Origin: Sinohyriopsis cumingii
Taxonomy: Eukaryota; Mollusca; Bivalvia; Unionida; Unionidae
DNA: 64,000 nucleotides
Assembly (NCBI GenBank): GCA_028554795.2
Contig: CM068839.1
Span: 88,185,540 to 88,249,539 of the forward strand
Direction of reading: 5' to 3'
Under the pieces are notes generated by a model, which did no database searches, was not told the origin of the DNA, and saw only the letters and a program-made list of their open reading frames with translations. A program made the position numbers and the translations under genes. This document shows positions 1 through 11,393 of the stretch, in pieces. Position 1 is the first letter of the stretch, and the number at the start of each line of letters is the position of its first letter.

Positions 1-799
1 TAAACGGTATCTCGCGCATATCTTGGAGGACCGCTCCTTTCCTCCCAGCAGAGACAAAGTAGCTCATGCAGCAGCTGAAGCAATGTTGGTTTCCCACGTT
101 CGATAGCTTTGGGCGGGATGCTGTCACTACATTGTGCTTTGTCGTTTGGGGCGGAGTCGATTGCTTTGTTGAGCTCCTCTAAGGTGGGCACTTTGTGGAG
201 CTCCTCTATGGTGGGCAGTTTTTATGCTGCTAGGGCTGCATCGGTGACTGACATTTCTTGGGAGCATAGCTCTGAGTAGTGTTCCACCCATCTGGCCATC
301 TGCTGCTCGCAGTCAGTGATCTCCTCTCCCGTCAGAGATTTCTGGCGGACGATCCCTTTCACCATAGGGCCTAGAGCCTTCTTGATATCACAGTACATAC
401 CTTGGATGTTTCCGGATTCGGCACTGCGCTGGAGTCCTTCACATAGTTGTTACCAGTACTCGTTCGCGCACTGTCTAGCGATGTGTTGGGTGTTGCTTCG
501 TGCGCTTCTGAGATCAGCAAGCATCCGTTCATTAGGGCATTTTTTGTAAGCTTTGAAGGCTTTTCATTTGTCTTCGATTATTGGTTCTATCCTTGATAGA
601 TGTGCGCTGAACTAGTGCCAAACGTGGCCATGGCTGTGCTGTAGATGACACCCTTCATGGCGCTCCACATGGCTGTGGCATCGTGATCTGGCAGGTCTTG
701 GAGTGCCTGGTCCAGGGCTAGTATGAGAATACAAGAGTATATCACAATTATGCTCATGCAGCTCTGAGATTTTTTCAGAGACGTACGAAAATTCAATCA

Positions 800-1330
800 A
801 AATCCAATTAAACATTTTATAATTTCATTTGTATTAAATGTTCTAATTCGAGGTTATTAAAAGCTTATTACATGAATAAACTGCACAATTTTGCAGGTGC
901 CACATTTTACTTAAATAAAAACAGACACCATGAAAAAGGAAAAATCAGCCAAATATATTCATATATTACCAAAACATAATGCAAATAGACTTTTTTTTTA
1001 TATAAATTATTACAAAAAGTGCACATGTAAGATTTATAAATTCTTTGGTTGATCTTTTTTATTCTGGCTGTGTCATACAGGAAATGTTTTTTAAACTAAA
1101 CAGGCATTGGATATTGAAAATCAATTATAATCCTTATTATTGCAGCATATATACTTGTCAATTATTCTGGCCAAGCATTATGCTATAAGAATTGCATTGC
1201 ATAAATGGAAATATATTGTACTGCAAACCCACTTCCTCACATCCGACCCTGTTATCTGTTCAATGAATGTATTCTACAAGTATCCTCAATGGCATGAATA
1301 TGTGTTTTCTCTGAAATGTTTCAAACTTAA
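800..1330. other. AT-rich spacer of the satellite unit
   Basis: AT-rich sequence present once per unit. It has no coding motif, RNA gene or transposon end that I can recognise, and the 66-codon ORF in it has no recognisable features. Confidence 0.6.
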
Positions 1331-1719
1331 TGCAAAATAATGGTGAAAGACAAACGTTAATTCAAATAAAGCATCACACACATACACACGAATGCAACAA
1401 GTGTATACAGACAGGATGTCTTTCTTTGTCATACTATTTACACCGATAAATCAACAATAACTACTTGAAAGTGTTTTATTCAATTTTTAAATTCGGAAAA
1501 ATGTTAGAAATACAATAAAACTCAAGAAATATTTATTTGTTGGTATTCCGCAGCGTGACAAATGGAACGTAACGCTCAGTGTAATTTCGACAATTTAGAA
1601 CAAATGTTCATAACCGACAAAAAGATTTCAAAGAAACTATATATGTAATCTTTACTGGTTCGATCTACAAGTAAATAGCTGCAGGATTCAGCTAATGGTG
1701 TACATTTCAAAAGGGAAAT

Positions 1720-2095
1720 GGGATGAAATTGTCTCGAAGTAATTGTAACCAAAGCGTACTAAAAGATTACATAGCTCGCCTCTTTGAAGTAATTATAAAC
1801 AATGTCATAAACGAGTATGTATCTCAACAATTTGATGTAATTGTAACCAGAGTACTAAAGCCGAGTAAATATCTCAACTCGTTGAAGCAACTGTATAACT
1901 GTAACAAGAGTAATAAATGAGTATATATCTCAACTCTCTGAAGTAATTGTAACCAAAGTACAATAAATGATTACATAGCTCATCTCTTAGAGGTAATTGT
2001 AACTAGTCTAATAAACTATTACATATCTCAGCTCTTCCAAGCAATTGTAAACAAAATGTAATAAATAACAGCTTAGATGACCTCTTCGATGCATT
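1720..2095. repeat. Degenerate ~55-bp sub-repeats inside the satellite unit
   Basis: The phrase GAAGTAATTGTAA-CAA-GTA(A/C)TAAA followed by (A/C)ATATCTCA(A/G)CTC recurs about every 55 bp, roughly six or seven times here and again at about 3110-3485 in segment B. It recurs in every unit. Short ORFs of about 65 codons here are by-products of the repeat and show no protein-like conservation. Confidence 0.75.
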
Positions 2096-2122
2096 TAATA
2101 GTCTTCAGTTTACATAATAAAA

Positions 2123-2715
2123 CTAATTATCATGCAGGTCAAAGGTCTTGGTGAGGTCGATGAACATCATGTAGAGTGGTTGACCTTGCTCTGTGTTCTT
2201 CTCTTGGAGTTGTCGTATGGAAAATATCCTGTCTGTCGTCGACCTGCCTGCATTAAAGCCGCACTGGGATTCCAGGTGCACACTGTCCGCCAGCAACTGC
2301 AGCCTGTTGAATATAATGCGGGCATACACGTTGCCAACGATGCTCAGAAGCGAGATCAAGCGAGATCCCTCTGTAATTATTACAGTCACTGAGGTCGCCA
2401 TTGTTTTTGTAAACGGTATCTCGCGCATGTCTTGGGGTCCGCTCCTTCCTCCCAGCAGAGACAAAGTAGCTCATGCAGTGGCTGAAGGAATGTTTGTTTC
2501 CCACGTTCGATAGCTTCGGGCGGGATGATGTCACTACCTGGTGCTTTGTCGTTTGGGAGGGAGTCGATTGCTTTGCTGAGCTCCTCTAAGGTGGGCACTT
2601 TGTCGAGCTCATCCATGGTGGGCAGTTTTTATGCTGCTAGGGGCCGCATCGGTGACTGACATTTCTTGGGAGTATAGCTCTAGGTAGTGTTCCACCCATC
2701 TGGCCATCTGTCATA
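2123..2715 (-). pseudogene. Antisense non-LTR retrotransposon fragment, A type (shorter RT piece)
   Basis: This is a second, diverged copy of the same RT region, ending at the same point (TKTFDL) next to the same AT-rich sequence as the B copy. An 11-bp local duplication (GCGAGATCAA, then GCGAGATCCC, near 2350) breaks the frame. Copies lie at 5914-6506, 25861-26453, 29652-30244, 33443-34035, 37234-37826, 41025-41617, 44816-45408, 48607-49199 and 52401-52993. The shared truncation point shows that A and B come from one truncated insert that was later duplicated. Confidence 0.83.
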
Positions 2716-3514
2716 CTTAATGCAAAATAATGGTGAAAGACAAACGTTAATTCAAATAAAGCATCGCACACATACACACGAATGCAACAAGTGTATACAG
2801 ACATGATGTCTTCCGTCGTCATACTATATACACCGGCTAATCAACAATAACTACTTAAAAGTGTTTAATTCAATTTTTAAATTCACAAAAAATGTGAGAA
2901 ATACAATAAAACTCAAGAAATCTTTATTTGTTGGTATTCCGCAGCGTAACAAATGGAACGTAACGCCCAGTGTAATTTCGACAATTTAGAACAAATCTTC
3001 ATATGCGACAAAAAGATTTCAAAGAAACTATATATGTAATCTTTACTGGTTCGATCTACAAGTAAATAACTCCAGGATTCAGTTTATGGTGTACATTTCA
3101 AAAGGGAAATGGGATGAAATTATCTCGAAGTAATTGTAAGCAAAGTGTACTAAAAGATTACATAGCTCGCCTCTTTGAAGTAATTATAAACAATGTAATA
3201 AACGAGTATGTATCTCAACTATTTGATGTAATTGAAACCAGAGTATTAAAGCCGAGTAAATATCTCAACTCGTTGAAGTAACTGTATAACTGTAAAAAGA
3301 GTAATAAATAAGTATATATCTCAATTCTCTGAAGTAATTGTAACCAAAATACAATAAATGATTACATAGCTCATCTCTTCAAGGTAATTGTAACTAGTCT
3401 AATAAACTATTACATATCTCAGCTCTTCCAAGCAATTGTTAACAAAATGTAATAAATAACAGCTTAGATGACCTCTTCGATGCATTTAATAGTCTTCAGT
3501 TTACATAATAAAAA

Positions 3515-4587
3515 CTAATTATCATGCAGGTCAATGGTCTTGGTGAGTTCAATGAACATCATGTAGAGTGGTTGACCTTGCTCTGTGTTCTTCTCTTGGA
3601 GTTGTCGTATGGAAAAGATCATGTCTGTCGTCGACCTGCCTGCATTAAAGCCGCACTGGGATTCCAGGTGCACACGGTCCGCCAGCAACTGCAGCCTGTT
3701 GAGTATAATGCGAGAATACACTTTGCCAACGATGCTCAGAAGCGAGATCCCTCTGTAATTATTACAGTCACTGAGGTCGCCATTGTTTTTGTAAACGGTA
3801 TCTCGCGCATATCTTGGAGGACCGCTCCTTTCCTCCCAGCAGAGACAAAGTAGCTCATGCAGCAGCTGAAGCAATGTTGGTTTCCCACGTTCGATAGCTT
3901 TGGGCGGGATGATGTCACTACATGGTGCTTTGTCGTTTGGGACGGAGTCGATTGCTTTGTTGAGCTCCTCTAAGGTGGGCACTTTGTGGAGCTCCTCTAT
4001 GGTGGGCAGTTTTTATGCTGCTAGGGCTGCATCGGTGACTGACATTTCTTGGGAGCATAGCTCTGAGTAGTGTTCCACCCATCTGGCCATCTGTTGCTCG
4101 CAGTCAGTGATCTCCTCTCCCGTCAGAGATTTCTGGCGGACGATCCCTTTCACCATAGGGCCTAGAGCCTTCTTGATATCACAGTACATACCTTGGATGT
4201 TTCCGGATTCGGCACTGCGCTGGAGTCCTTCACATAGTTATTACCAGTACTCGTTCGCGCACTGTCTAGCGATGTGTTGGGTGTTGCTTCGTGCGCTTCT
4301 GAGATCAGCAAGCATCCGTTCATTAGGGCATTTTTTGTAAGCTTTGAAGGCTTTTCATTTGTCTTCGATTATTGGTTCTATCCTTGATAGATGTGCGCTG
4401 AACTAGTGCCAAACGTGGCCATGGCTGTGCTGTAGATGACACCCTTCATGGCGCTCCACATGGCTGTGGCATCGTGATCTGGAAGGTCTTGGAGTGCCTG
4501 GTCCAGGGCTAGTATGAGAATACAAGAGTATATCACAATTATGCTCATGCAGCTCTGAGATTTTTTCAGAGACGTACGAAAATTCAA
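3515..4587 (-). pseudogene. Antisense non-LTR retrotransposon fragment, B type (linker plus RT fingers/palm)
   Basis: Read on the minus strand, 4587-3515 gives a degenerate stretch of a LINE polyprotein: a linker between endonuclease and RT, then RT fingers with short motifs such as NNYRGISLLSIVGK, CGFNAGRSTTD and RQLQEKNTEQGQPLYM. It stops where the palm motif A region would begin (TKTIDL), so the catalytic core is missing. Stops and frame changes interrupt the linker. Other copies: 1-796 (partial), 7306-8090 continued at 24242-24534, 27253-28325, 31044-32116, 34835-35907, 38626-39698, 42417-43489, 46208-47280 and 50000-51072. The LINE clade is not assigned. Confidence 0.85.
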
Positions 4588-7500
4588 TCAAAATCCAATT
4601 AAACATTTTATAATTTCATTTGTATTAAATGTTCTAATTCGAGGTTATTAAAAGCTTATTACATGAATAAACTGCACAATTTTGCAGGTGCCACATTTTA
4701 CTTAAATAAAAACAGACACCATGAAAAAGGAAAAATCAGCCAAATATATTCATATATTACCAAAACATAATGCAAATAGACTTTTTTTTAATATAAATTA
4801 TTACAAAAAGTGCACATGTAAGATTTATAAATTCTTTGGTTGATCTTTTTTATTCTGGCTGTGTCATACAGGAAATGTTTTTTAAACTAAACAGGCATTG
4901 GATATTGAAAATCAATTATAATCCTTATTATTGCAGCATATATACTTGTCAATTATTCTGGCCAAGCATTATGCTATAAGAATTGCATTGCATAAATGGA
5001 AATATATTGTACTGCAAACCCACTTCCTCACATCCGACCCTGTTATCTGTTCAATGAATGTATTCTACAAGTATCCTCAATGGCATGAATATGTGTTTTC
5101 TCTGAAATGTTTCAAACTTAATGCAAAATAATGGTGAAAGACAAACGTTAATTCAAATAAAGCATCACACACATACACACGAATGCAACAAGTGTATACA
5201 GACAGGATGTCTTTCTTTGTCATACTATTTACACCGATAAATCAACAATAACTACTTGAAAGTGTTTTATTCAATTTTTAAATTCGGAAAAATGTTAGAA
5301 ATACAATAAAACTCAAGAAATATTTATTTGTTGGTATTCCGCAGCGTGACAAATGGAACGTAACGCTCAGTGTAATTTCGACAATTTAGAACAAATGTTC
5401 ATAACCGACAAAAAGATTTCAAAGAAACTATATATGTAATCTTTACTGGTTCGATCTACAAGTAAATAGCTGCAGGATTCAGCTAATGGTGTACATTTCA
5501 AAAGGGAAATGGGATGAAATTGTCTCGAAGTAATTGTAACCAAAGCGTACTAAAAGATTACATAGCTCGCCTCTTTGAAGTAATTATAAACAATGTAATA
5601 AACGAGTATGTATCTCAACAATTTGATGTAATTGTAACCAGAGTACTAAAGCCGAGTAAATATCTCAACTCGTTGAAGCAACTGTATAACTGTAACAAGA
5701 GTAATAAATGAGTATATATCTCAACTCTCTGAAGTAATTGTAACCAAAGTACAATAAATGATTACATAGCTCATCTCTTAGAGGTAATTGTAACTAGTCT
5801 AATAAACTATTACATATCTCAGCTCTTCCAAGCAATTGTAAACAAAATGTAATAAATAACAGCTTAGATGACCTCTTCGATGCATTTAATAGTCTTCAGT
5901 TTACATAATAAAACTAATTATCATGCAGGTCAAAGGTCTTGGTGAGGTCGATGAACATCATGTAGAGTGGTTGACCTTGCTCTGTGTTCTTCTCTTGGAG
6001 TTGTCGTATGGAAAATATCCTGTCTGTCGTCGACCTGCCTGCATTAAAGCCGCACTGGGATTCCAGGTGCACACTGTCCGCCAGCAACTGCAGCCTGTTG
6101 AATATAATGCGGGCATACACGTTGCCAACGATGCTCAGAAGCGAGATCAAGCGAGATCCCTCTGTAATTATTACAGTCACTGAGGTCGCCATTGTTTTTG
6201 TAAACGGTATGTCGCGCATGTCTTGGGGTCCGCTCCTTCCTCCCAGCAGAGACAAAGTAGCTCATGCAGTGGCTGAAGGAATGTTTGTTTCCCACGTTCG
6301 ATAGCTTCGGGCGGGATGATGTCACTACCTGGTGCTTTGTCGTTTGGGAGGGAGTCGATTGCTTTGCTGAGCTCCTCTAAGGTGGGCACTTTGTCGAGCT
6401 CATCCATGGTGGGCAGTTTTTATGCTGCTAGGGGCCGCATCGGTGACTGACATTTCTTGGGAGTATAGCTCTAGGTAGTGTTCCACCCATCTGGCCATCT
6501 GTCATACTTAATGCAAAATAATGGTGAAAGACAAACGTTAATTCAAATAAAGCATCGCACACATACACACGAATGCAACAAGTGTATACAGACAGGATGT
6601 CTTCCGTCGTCATACTATATACACCGGCTAATCAACAATAACTACTTAAAAGTGTTTAATTCAATTTTTAAATTCACAAAAAATGTGAGAAATACAATAA
6701 AACTCAAGAAATCTTTATTTGTTGGTATTCCGCAGCGTAACAAATGGAACGTAACGCCCAGTGTAATTTCGACAATTTAGAACAAATCTTCATATGCGAC
6801 AAAAAGATTTCAAAGAAACTATATATGTAATCTTTACTGGTTCGATCTACAAGTAAATAACTCCAGGATTCAGTTTATGGTGTACATTTCAAAAGGGAAA
6901 TGGGATGAAATTATCTCGAAGTAATTGTAAGCAAAGTGTACTAAAAGATTACATAGCTCGCCTCTTTGAAGTAATTATAAACAATGTAATAAACGAGTAT
7001 GTATCTCAACTATTTGATGTAATTGAAACCAGAGTATTAAAGCCGAGTAAATATCTCAACTCGTTGAAGTAACTGTATAACTGTAAAAAGAGTAATAAAT
7101 AAGTATATATCTCAATTCTCTGAAGTAATTGTAACCAAAATACAATAAATGATTACATAGCTCATCTCTTCAAGGTAATTGTAACTAGTCTAATAAACTA
7201 TTACATATCTCAGCTCTTCCAAGCAATTGTTAACAAAATGTAATAAATAACAGCTTAGATGACCTCTTCGATGCATTTAATAGTCTTCAGTTTACATAAT
7301 AAAAACTAATTATCATGCAGGTCAATGGTCTTGGTGAGTTCAATGAACATCATGTAGAGTGGTTGACCTTGCTCTGTGTTCTTCTCTTGGAGTTGTCGTA
7401 TGGAAAAGATCATGTCTGTCGTCGACCTGCCTGCATTAAAGCCGCACTGGGATTGCAGGTGCACACGGTCCGCCAGCAACTGCAGCCTGTTGAGTATAAT

Positions 7501-7897
7501 GCGAGAATACACTTTGCCAACGATGCTCAGAAGCGAGATCCCTCTGTAATTATTACAGTTACTGAGGTCGCCATTGTTTTTGTAAACGGTATCTCGCGCA
7601 TATCTTGGAGGACCGCTCCTTTCCTCCCAGCAGAGACAAAGTAGCTCATGCAGCAGCTGAAGCAATGTTGGTTTCCCACGTTCGATAGCTTTGGGCGGGA
7701 TGATGTCACTACATGGTGCTTTGTCGTTTGGGACGGAGTCGATTGCTTTGTTGAGCTCCTCTAAGGTGGGCACTTTGTGGAGCTCCTCTATGGTGGGCAG
7801 TTTTTATGCTGCTAGGGCTGCATCGGTGACTGACATTTCTTGGGAGCATAGCTCTGAGTAGTGTTCCACCCATCTGGCCATCTGTTGCTCGCAGTCA
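4107..7897. repeat. Satellite unit 2 (3,791 bp)
   Basis: Full-length unit with private changes at 6211 (G where other units have C) and 7455 (G for C). Confidence 0.93.
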
Positions 7898-8090
7898 GTG
7901 ATCTCCTCTCCCGTCAGAGATTTCTGGCGGACGATCCCTTTCACCATAGGGCCTAGAGCCTTCTTGATATCACAGTACATACCTTGGATGTTTCCGGATT
8001 CGGCACTGCGCTGGAGTCCTTCACATAGTTATTACCAGTACTCGTTCGCGCACTGTCTAGCGATGTGTTGGGTGTTGCTTCGTGCGCTTC
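7898..8090. repeat. Satellite unit 3, left fragment (193 bp)
   Basis: First 193 bp of a unit, ending at the target duplication. The remaining 3,603 bp lie at 24242-27844. The two parts minus one GCTTC equal exactly 3,791 bp. Confidence 0.95.
8086..8090. repeat. Target site duplication GCTTC, left copy
   Basis: GCTTC precedes the element's first base. Undisturbed units read GTGCGCTTCTGAGATC with a single GCTTC at this place, which proves the duplication. Confidence 0.96.
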
Positions 8091-8417
8091 AGCAGCAGAG
8101 GGGGTGAACAGACCGAAACTAAAATAGTACTGAATAGACAAAAACAGTTTCGGTTTACTTATTTCGACGATAAACCTTTCCATGACGACCACAGAATAAA
8201 AAAAAAATATCCCTGAACGTCGAATAATTTCTCTCGGAGAGACTCTTCGACGACCGGGGAAATGCAATAACATCCGCGCGCTGACGTTCTTGGTTTACTT
8301 CAATAAATCTGAAACTATTCCCCCGCGGGTCATCATTGACACGGTCGGTCGGTCCAGCCCCCACCCCCCTCTGCTGCTCTACGAAATGAGTTTCCAAGGA
8401 AAAACATTTTTATGTTA
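8091..8417 (+). repeat. Left terminal inverted repeat (327 bp)
   Basis: It matches the reverse complement of 23917-24241 throughout, except for a homopolymer (C5-A-C6 here, ten C there). It contains internal inverted repeats: ACCGAAACT with AGTTTCGGT (about 8111-8156), and CGTCGAA with TTCGACG around TCTCT/AGAGA (about 8218-8252). The outermost 14 bases (AGCAGCAGAGGGGG) recur inverted at 8365-8378, so most of the TIR is bracketed by its own palindromic ends. Confidence 0.95.
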
Positions 8418-8445
8418 GCGGAATTAAATCATTGACAAATAAATA

Positions 8446-9480
8446 ATGGCAAATATTGGAGAAGCACATACGACTAGATTAGCTCGAGAACGTCTCGAAG
8501 CAATTCAGAAATTTCTTCCTGTCCGTGATAGTGTCAGACAAAAATTACAACTAAGACAGCAAGCACGGGAAGGCTTTGCAGAGACTACGGAGGAATTATT
8601 TAAACCCGTGACCAAAGCTACTGAAAAATCCGCAGCTGTTACCAAAGAGGCTTTAATAGAGCAAAGGAAAATTTTACAGGATATTTCAGCTGGACTTAAA
8701 CCCCCGCCTCCACCCGATGAAGTTGTTGTGTCAGTACCTGCTGGTAAGCGAGTAACAGGGAGAATTACTGACCCCGCCAAAAGATTTACGCCGGATTATA
8801 TTGAACTTCTTAAAAATGTACCAGAAGAGAAATTACCTGAGACAATACTGTTAGGATTGATTAGAAGAGATGTGTCTTTAAACCCAGAACACGGTTCTAT
8901 GACAGATGATAATTTTATCAAATATTCGTATCGTATACGTGAAAATAAAAAACAAATCAGCAGGGACGATACAAAATACGATAGACTTGTAGATGCTATA
9001 CGTAAACTTGAAATTCCACCATCGCAACCTCAAGAAGAAAAATCACCGTTGCAACACACAGAACGACAACAATATCCTTCACGGCGAAGAGCAATAGATC
9101 CTGACCTAACTCCGTTAAGTGAATACGAGGCTGCATCTGAAGGAAGTCCGCGGGGCCAAAAATTCAAACAAACTAGGTCGCCGATAATTAGCTTAACAAC
9201 ATCTTCTGAAAGTTTGCCTCAAGACATTTTATCCCCAAGAATTGTACCATCAACAGGGGAGGGTTTAGGATCCGGTTTTATTGCCTGCCCTAATAATATC
9301 ATCGATGATGTATCACGGTTGGAAGTTCTCATCGGAGGAAGACGTGCCGGAAACAATTCTCCGGAAATTATAAATGAAGCCGCAGATATCTGTCAGAGAC
9401 TATTTCAGCGTGGCATCATGGATATCAGCATCTACCGGGGGCTCATTGATGAACTCGCAGACGGTTACCACAGCGACTAA
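8446..9480 (+). CDS. Unknown helical protein, first virion-block gene (344 aa)
   Basis: The ORF starts at an ATG preceded by AT-rich AATA, as are most genes of the element. Residues 5-80 are charged and helical, residues 86-90 are a run of prolines, 110-195 look globular, 195-275 are polar, basic and probably disordered, and the last 60 residues are helical. I recognise no catalytic motif. Position directly ahead of the capsid genes suggests a structural, scaffolding or DNA-associated role, but that is inference from context only. It opens a rightward gene block with short AT-rich spacers, probably expressed late. No frameshift is visible. Confidence 0.85.
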   Translation: MANIGEAHTTRLARERLEAIQKFLPVRDSVRQKLQLRQQAREGFAETTEELFKPVTKATEKSAAVTKEALIEQRKILQDISAGLKPPPPPDEVVVSVPAGKRVTGRITDPAKRFTPDYIELLKNVPEEKLPETILLGLIRRDVSLNPEHGSMTDDNFIKYSYRIRENKKQISRDDTKYDRLVDAIRKLEIPPSQPQEEKSPLQHTERQQYPSRRRAIDPDLTPLSEYEAASEGSPRGQKFKQTRSPIISLTTSSESLPQDILSPRIVPSTGEGLGSGFIACPNNIIDDVSRLEVLIGGRRAGNNSPEIINEAADICQRLFQRGIMDISIYRGLIDELADGYHSD

Positions 9481-9529
9481 TAATTAAATTTGCTAGCAAA
9501 TTCAGTTAGATAAACAATAATTAAATAAA

Positions 9530-9988
9530 ATGATACTACACGATTCTTTTCGCAGACCAAGAAGTGTCAGAGTAGTAAACTCACGATTACCAGTATACGA
9601 GGTTGTTTACGGAGATGGAGTCGGTGATGTTGTTAGGGATTTAGTCACAAGAATCGCTCCGAAAGCTGGACCGTTAGCAAAACAATTCGCGATGAAAGCC
9701 GCTGATGTTGTCAAGGATAAAGCCATTGGCACTGTTGGTAGTCTTGCCGGGAAAGCATTTCAATCAATCAAGGATCGACTAGCACAGCTGATACGAAAAA
9801 AAAACCCAGTCGAGAGGTTGGTGCCAGTAAAACTACCATCCACTGAAGCTATGCCGGCAAATGTTAGTAGCGTAGTAAATAAGGCCGTAAATCAGAAATT
9901 AGCTGAGATCGCAACAGCAGGAATTACCTCCAAAGCGTTGCAAGATAGTGTAACTGCTAATTTGATAGCTGGTAGTGGTTTCCGGTGA
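9530..9988 (+). CDS. Small Gly/Ala-rich amphipathic protein (152 aa), possible minor virion protein
   Basis: ATG at 9530 follows AATAAA-like AT-rich sequence, 49 bp after the preceding gene. A basic N-terminus (RRPRSVRVVNSR) is followed by YGDGVGDVVRDLV and Ala/Gly/Lys-rich amphipathic helices at about residues 40-90, then a basic patch (RKKNP) and a second helical region. No enzyme motif is present. Similar composition occurs in membrane-active or cement-type minor capsid proteins of adenovirus-like viruses, but I cannot demonstrate homology. It lies 37 bp upstream of the major capsid gene. Confidence 0.8.
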   Translation: MILHDSFRRPRSVRVVNSRLPVYEVVYGDGVGDVVRDLVTRIAPKAGPLAKQFAMKAADVVKDKAIGTVGSLAGKAFQSIKDRLAQLIRKKNPVERLVPVKLPSTEAMPANVSSVVNKAVNQKLAEIATAGITSKALQDSVTANLIAGSGFR

Positions 9989-10025
9989 CGATAACATTTT
10001 AATTAGATCATCACAAATAATAATA

Positions 10026-11366
10026 ATGTTTGCACGAAAATCCAATGACGCGTTTGATATGTCCAAACCAGTACTTAAAGATGATTCTGTACGTGATTTT
10101 CAATATTATTCTTATGAAGCACGTGATCCTAACCAACGCGGAAGAATTGAACTACAGGTCCAGGATACAAGTAGATACTTCTTGCCCGCTGAGGCCTTCA
10201 TCGAAGTTGAAGGTAGGCTTTTAAAGAATGATAACACTAACTACGGAATCGGCGACCGAGTTGGATTTGTTAACAACGGCATCATGGCGTTATTTAAATC
10301 CGCTATTTACATGATAGATGGAAAAGAAATTGAAACAATTCATGATAACGTCGACGTTGCCACAACAATTCTCGGGTTGGCGAGATACTCGGATGATTAC
10401 ACCAGATCAGCCGGACCATCAATGATGTTTGCAAAGGATATAACCGACAGCCCCGAGAACAGGAATGTAACAATGAATAATGCCGGTGACGCAGTTGCAT
10501 CGATGAACGAAAATTTTAATTTGGGTTTTGCAACACGTAGATCGATGTTAAGTGGAGATGAAGAGTTCTCAGGTGTGATTCCATTGTCTCACATCTTTGG
10601 ATTCTGCAGAGATGTCCACAAGGTCATATTCGGTGCCAAACACACAGTTGTACTTGTGCGAAAACCTGATGATAATGACGCTATCTGGCGAGATGCTGCT
10701 GTTGCCCCTGGTCAGGTAATACTAACTAAACTGTGGTTGTGGATGCCAGTGTTGTCTCCGTCAATCACCGAAGAACAACGACTGTTGTCTTTCATGGACA
10801 CGGGCGGTAAATCACTGCTATCCTGGAAAACAACAACCACAGACGTTATTCAGGGTGATAATGGTGGGTTGTTTACATGGCATATATCATCGCAACAAGG
10901 AGTATCAGCACCACGACATATTTTCATTGCATTTCAATACCGTGCTAGAACAGATAGCCAGGAAAGAAATCCAATGGTATTTGATACACTTGGAGTTTCT
11001 GAAGTTTCGTTGAGAATAAATGGGCATCAGGAGCCATCTGAGGATATATTAATAGATTTCGAACATCATCGTGTCGCACGCGCGTATCATCGTCTGATGT
11101 CATTTATGGGGCGCGACCTTAATGTAGACACTGGCCTGCAAATATCACAGCGAGACTTTATGAGTTTATATCCGATTTATTACTTTTCGCTGGAACATCT
11201 TGATCTGGTTAAACAATCTGTTGTCGACCTACATTTCCGAGCTCGTGTAGGTGTTCCTGCTGGTGGTTACAGAGCGATTGCTGTCATACTCTCCGATAAA
11301 GCAATGCTGCTTGAAGGTGTTGGCGGACGAATGAGGGTCATCGACGCTCCAATCGAGAATATGTAA
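10026..11366 (+). CDS. Double-jelly-roll major capsid protein (446 aa)
   Basis: This is the putative major capsid (hexon-like) protein forming the icosahedral shell. The open frame extends upstream to a GTG at 9975, but the ATG at 10026, preceded by AATAATA like its neighbours, gives the sensible N-terminus (MFARKSNDAF). Residues 50-120 show a pattern I associate with the DJR-like capsid family of invertebrate Polinton-like elements: RYFLPAEAFIEVEG, then FVNNGIMALFKSAIY, IDGKEIETI and TTILGLARYSDD. Beta-rich segments continue to the C-terminus. At 446 residues it is shorter than canonical Polinton hexons. It sits between minor capsid candidates and the protease, the expected place. Fold assignment needs structure prediction. 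Confidence 0.85.
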   Translation: MFARKSNDAFDMSKPVLKDDSVRDFQYYSYEARDPNQRGRIELQVQDTSRYFLPAEAFIEVEGRLLKNDNTNYGIGDRVGFVNNGIMALFKSAIYMIDGKEIETIHDNVDVATTILGLARYSDDYTRSAGPSMMFAKDITDSPENRNVTMNNAGDAVASMNENFNLGFATRRSMLSGDEEFSGVIPLSHIFGFCRDVHKVIFGAKHTVVLVRKPDDNDAIWRDAAVAPGQVILTKLWLWMPVLSPSITEEQRLLSFMDTGGKSLLSWKTTTTDVIQGDNGGLFTWHISSQQGVSAPRHIFIAFQYRARTDSQERNPMVFDTLGVSEVSLRINGHQEPSEDILIDFEHHRVARAYHRLMSFMGRDLNVDTGLQISQRDFMSLYPIYYFSLEHLDLVKQSVVDLHFRARVGVPAGGYRAIAVILSDKAMLLEGVGGRMRVIDAPIENM

Positions 11367-11393
11367 CGCAATTAAAATCAAACTTAGGATATA

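Larger units (their letters stand above)
316..4106. repeat. Satellite unit 1 (3,791 bp), reference for unit anatomy
   Basis: Order inside the unit: antisense LINE linker region (316 to about 800, continuing from the previous unit's RT piece), AT-rich spacer (about 800-1330) with nothing recognisable, segment A (about 1331-2715: AT-rich DNA, 55-bp sub-repeats, antisense RT piece) and segment B (about 2716-4106: a diverged copy of A whose RT piece continues into the next unit). A and B share long near-identical stretches offset by about 1,390 bp, so the unit is itself an internal duplication. Confidence 0.9.
1..8090. repeat. Left arm of a 3,791-bp tandem satellite array
   Basis: The same landmark sequence (start of the CTCCTCTCCCGTCAGAG segment) recurs near 316, 4107 and 7898, and sequence between landmarks is almost identical by eye. 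The array is already in progress at base 1. It is cut at 8090 by the virus-like element and resumes at 24242. Units contain antisense retrotransposon pieces plus AT-rich DNA and no credible gene. Copy-to-copy differences are single substitutions or 1-bp indels, for example C/G at 6211 and 7455. Confidence 0.97.

Noticed and set aside
1723..1920. 65-codon ORF repeated in most units as a conserved small gene
   Set aside because: It is a translation of the ~55-bp sub-repeat; conservation comes from array homogenisation, and unit 10 has a frameshift in it without consequence.
3515..3982. 155-codon reverse transcriptase ORF repeated through the array, as a functional gene
   Set aside because: It lacks the catalytic palm motifs, ends at a truncation shared by all copies, and the upstream linker is broken; it is satellite-borne LINE debris.
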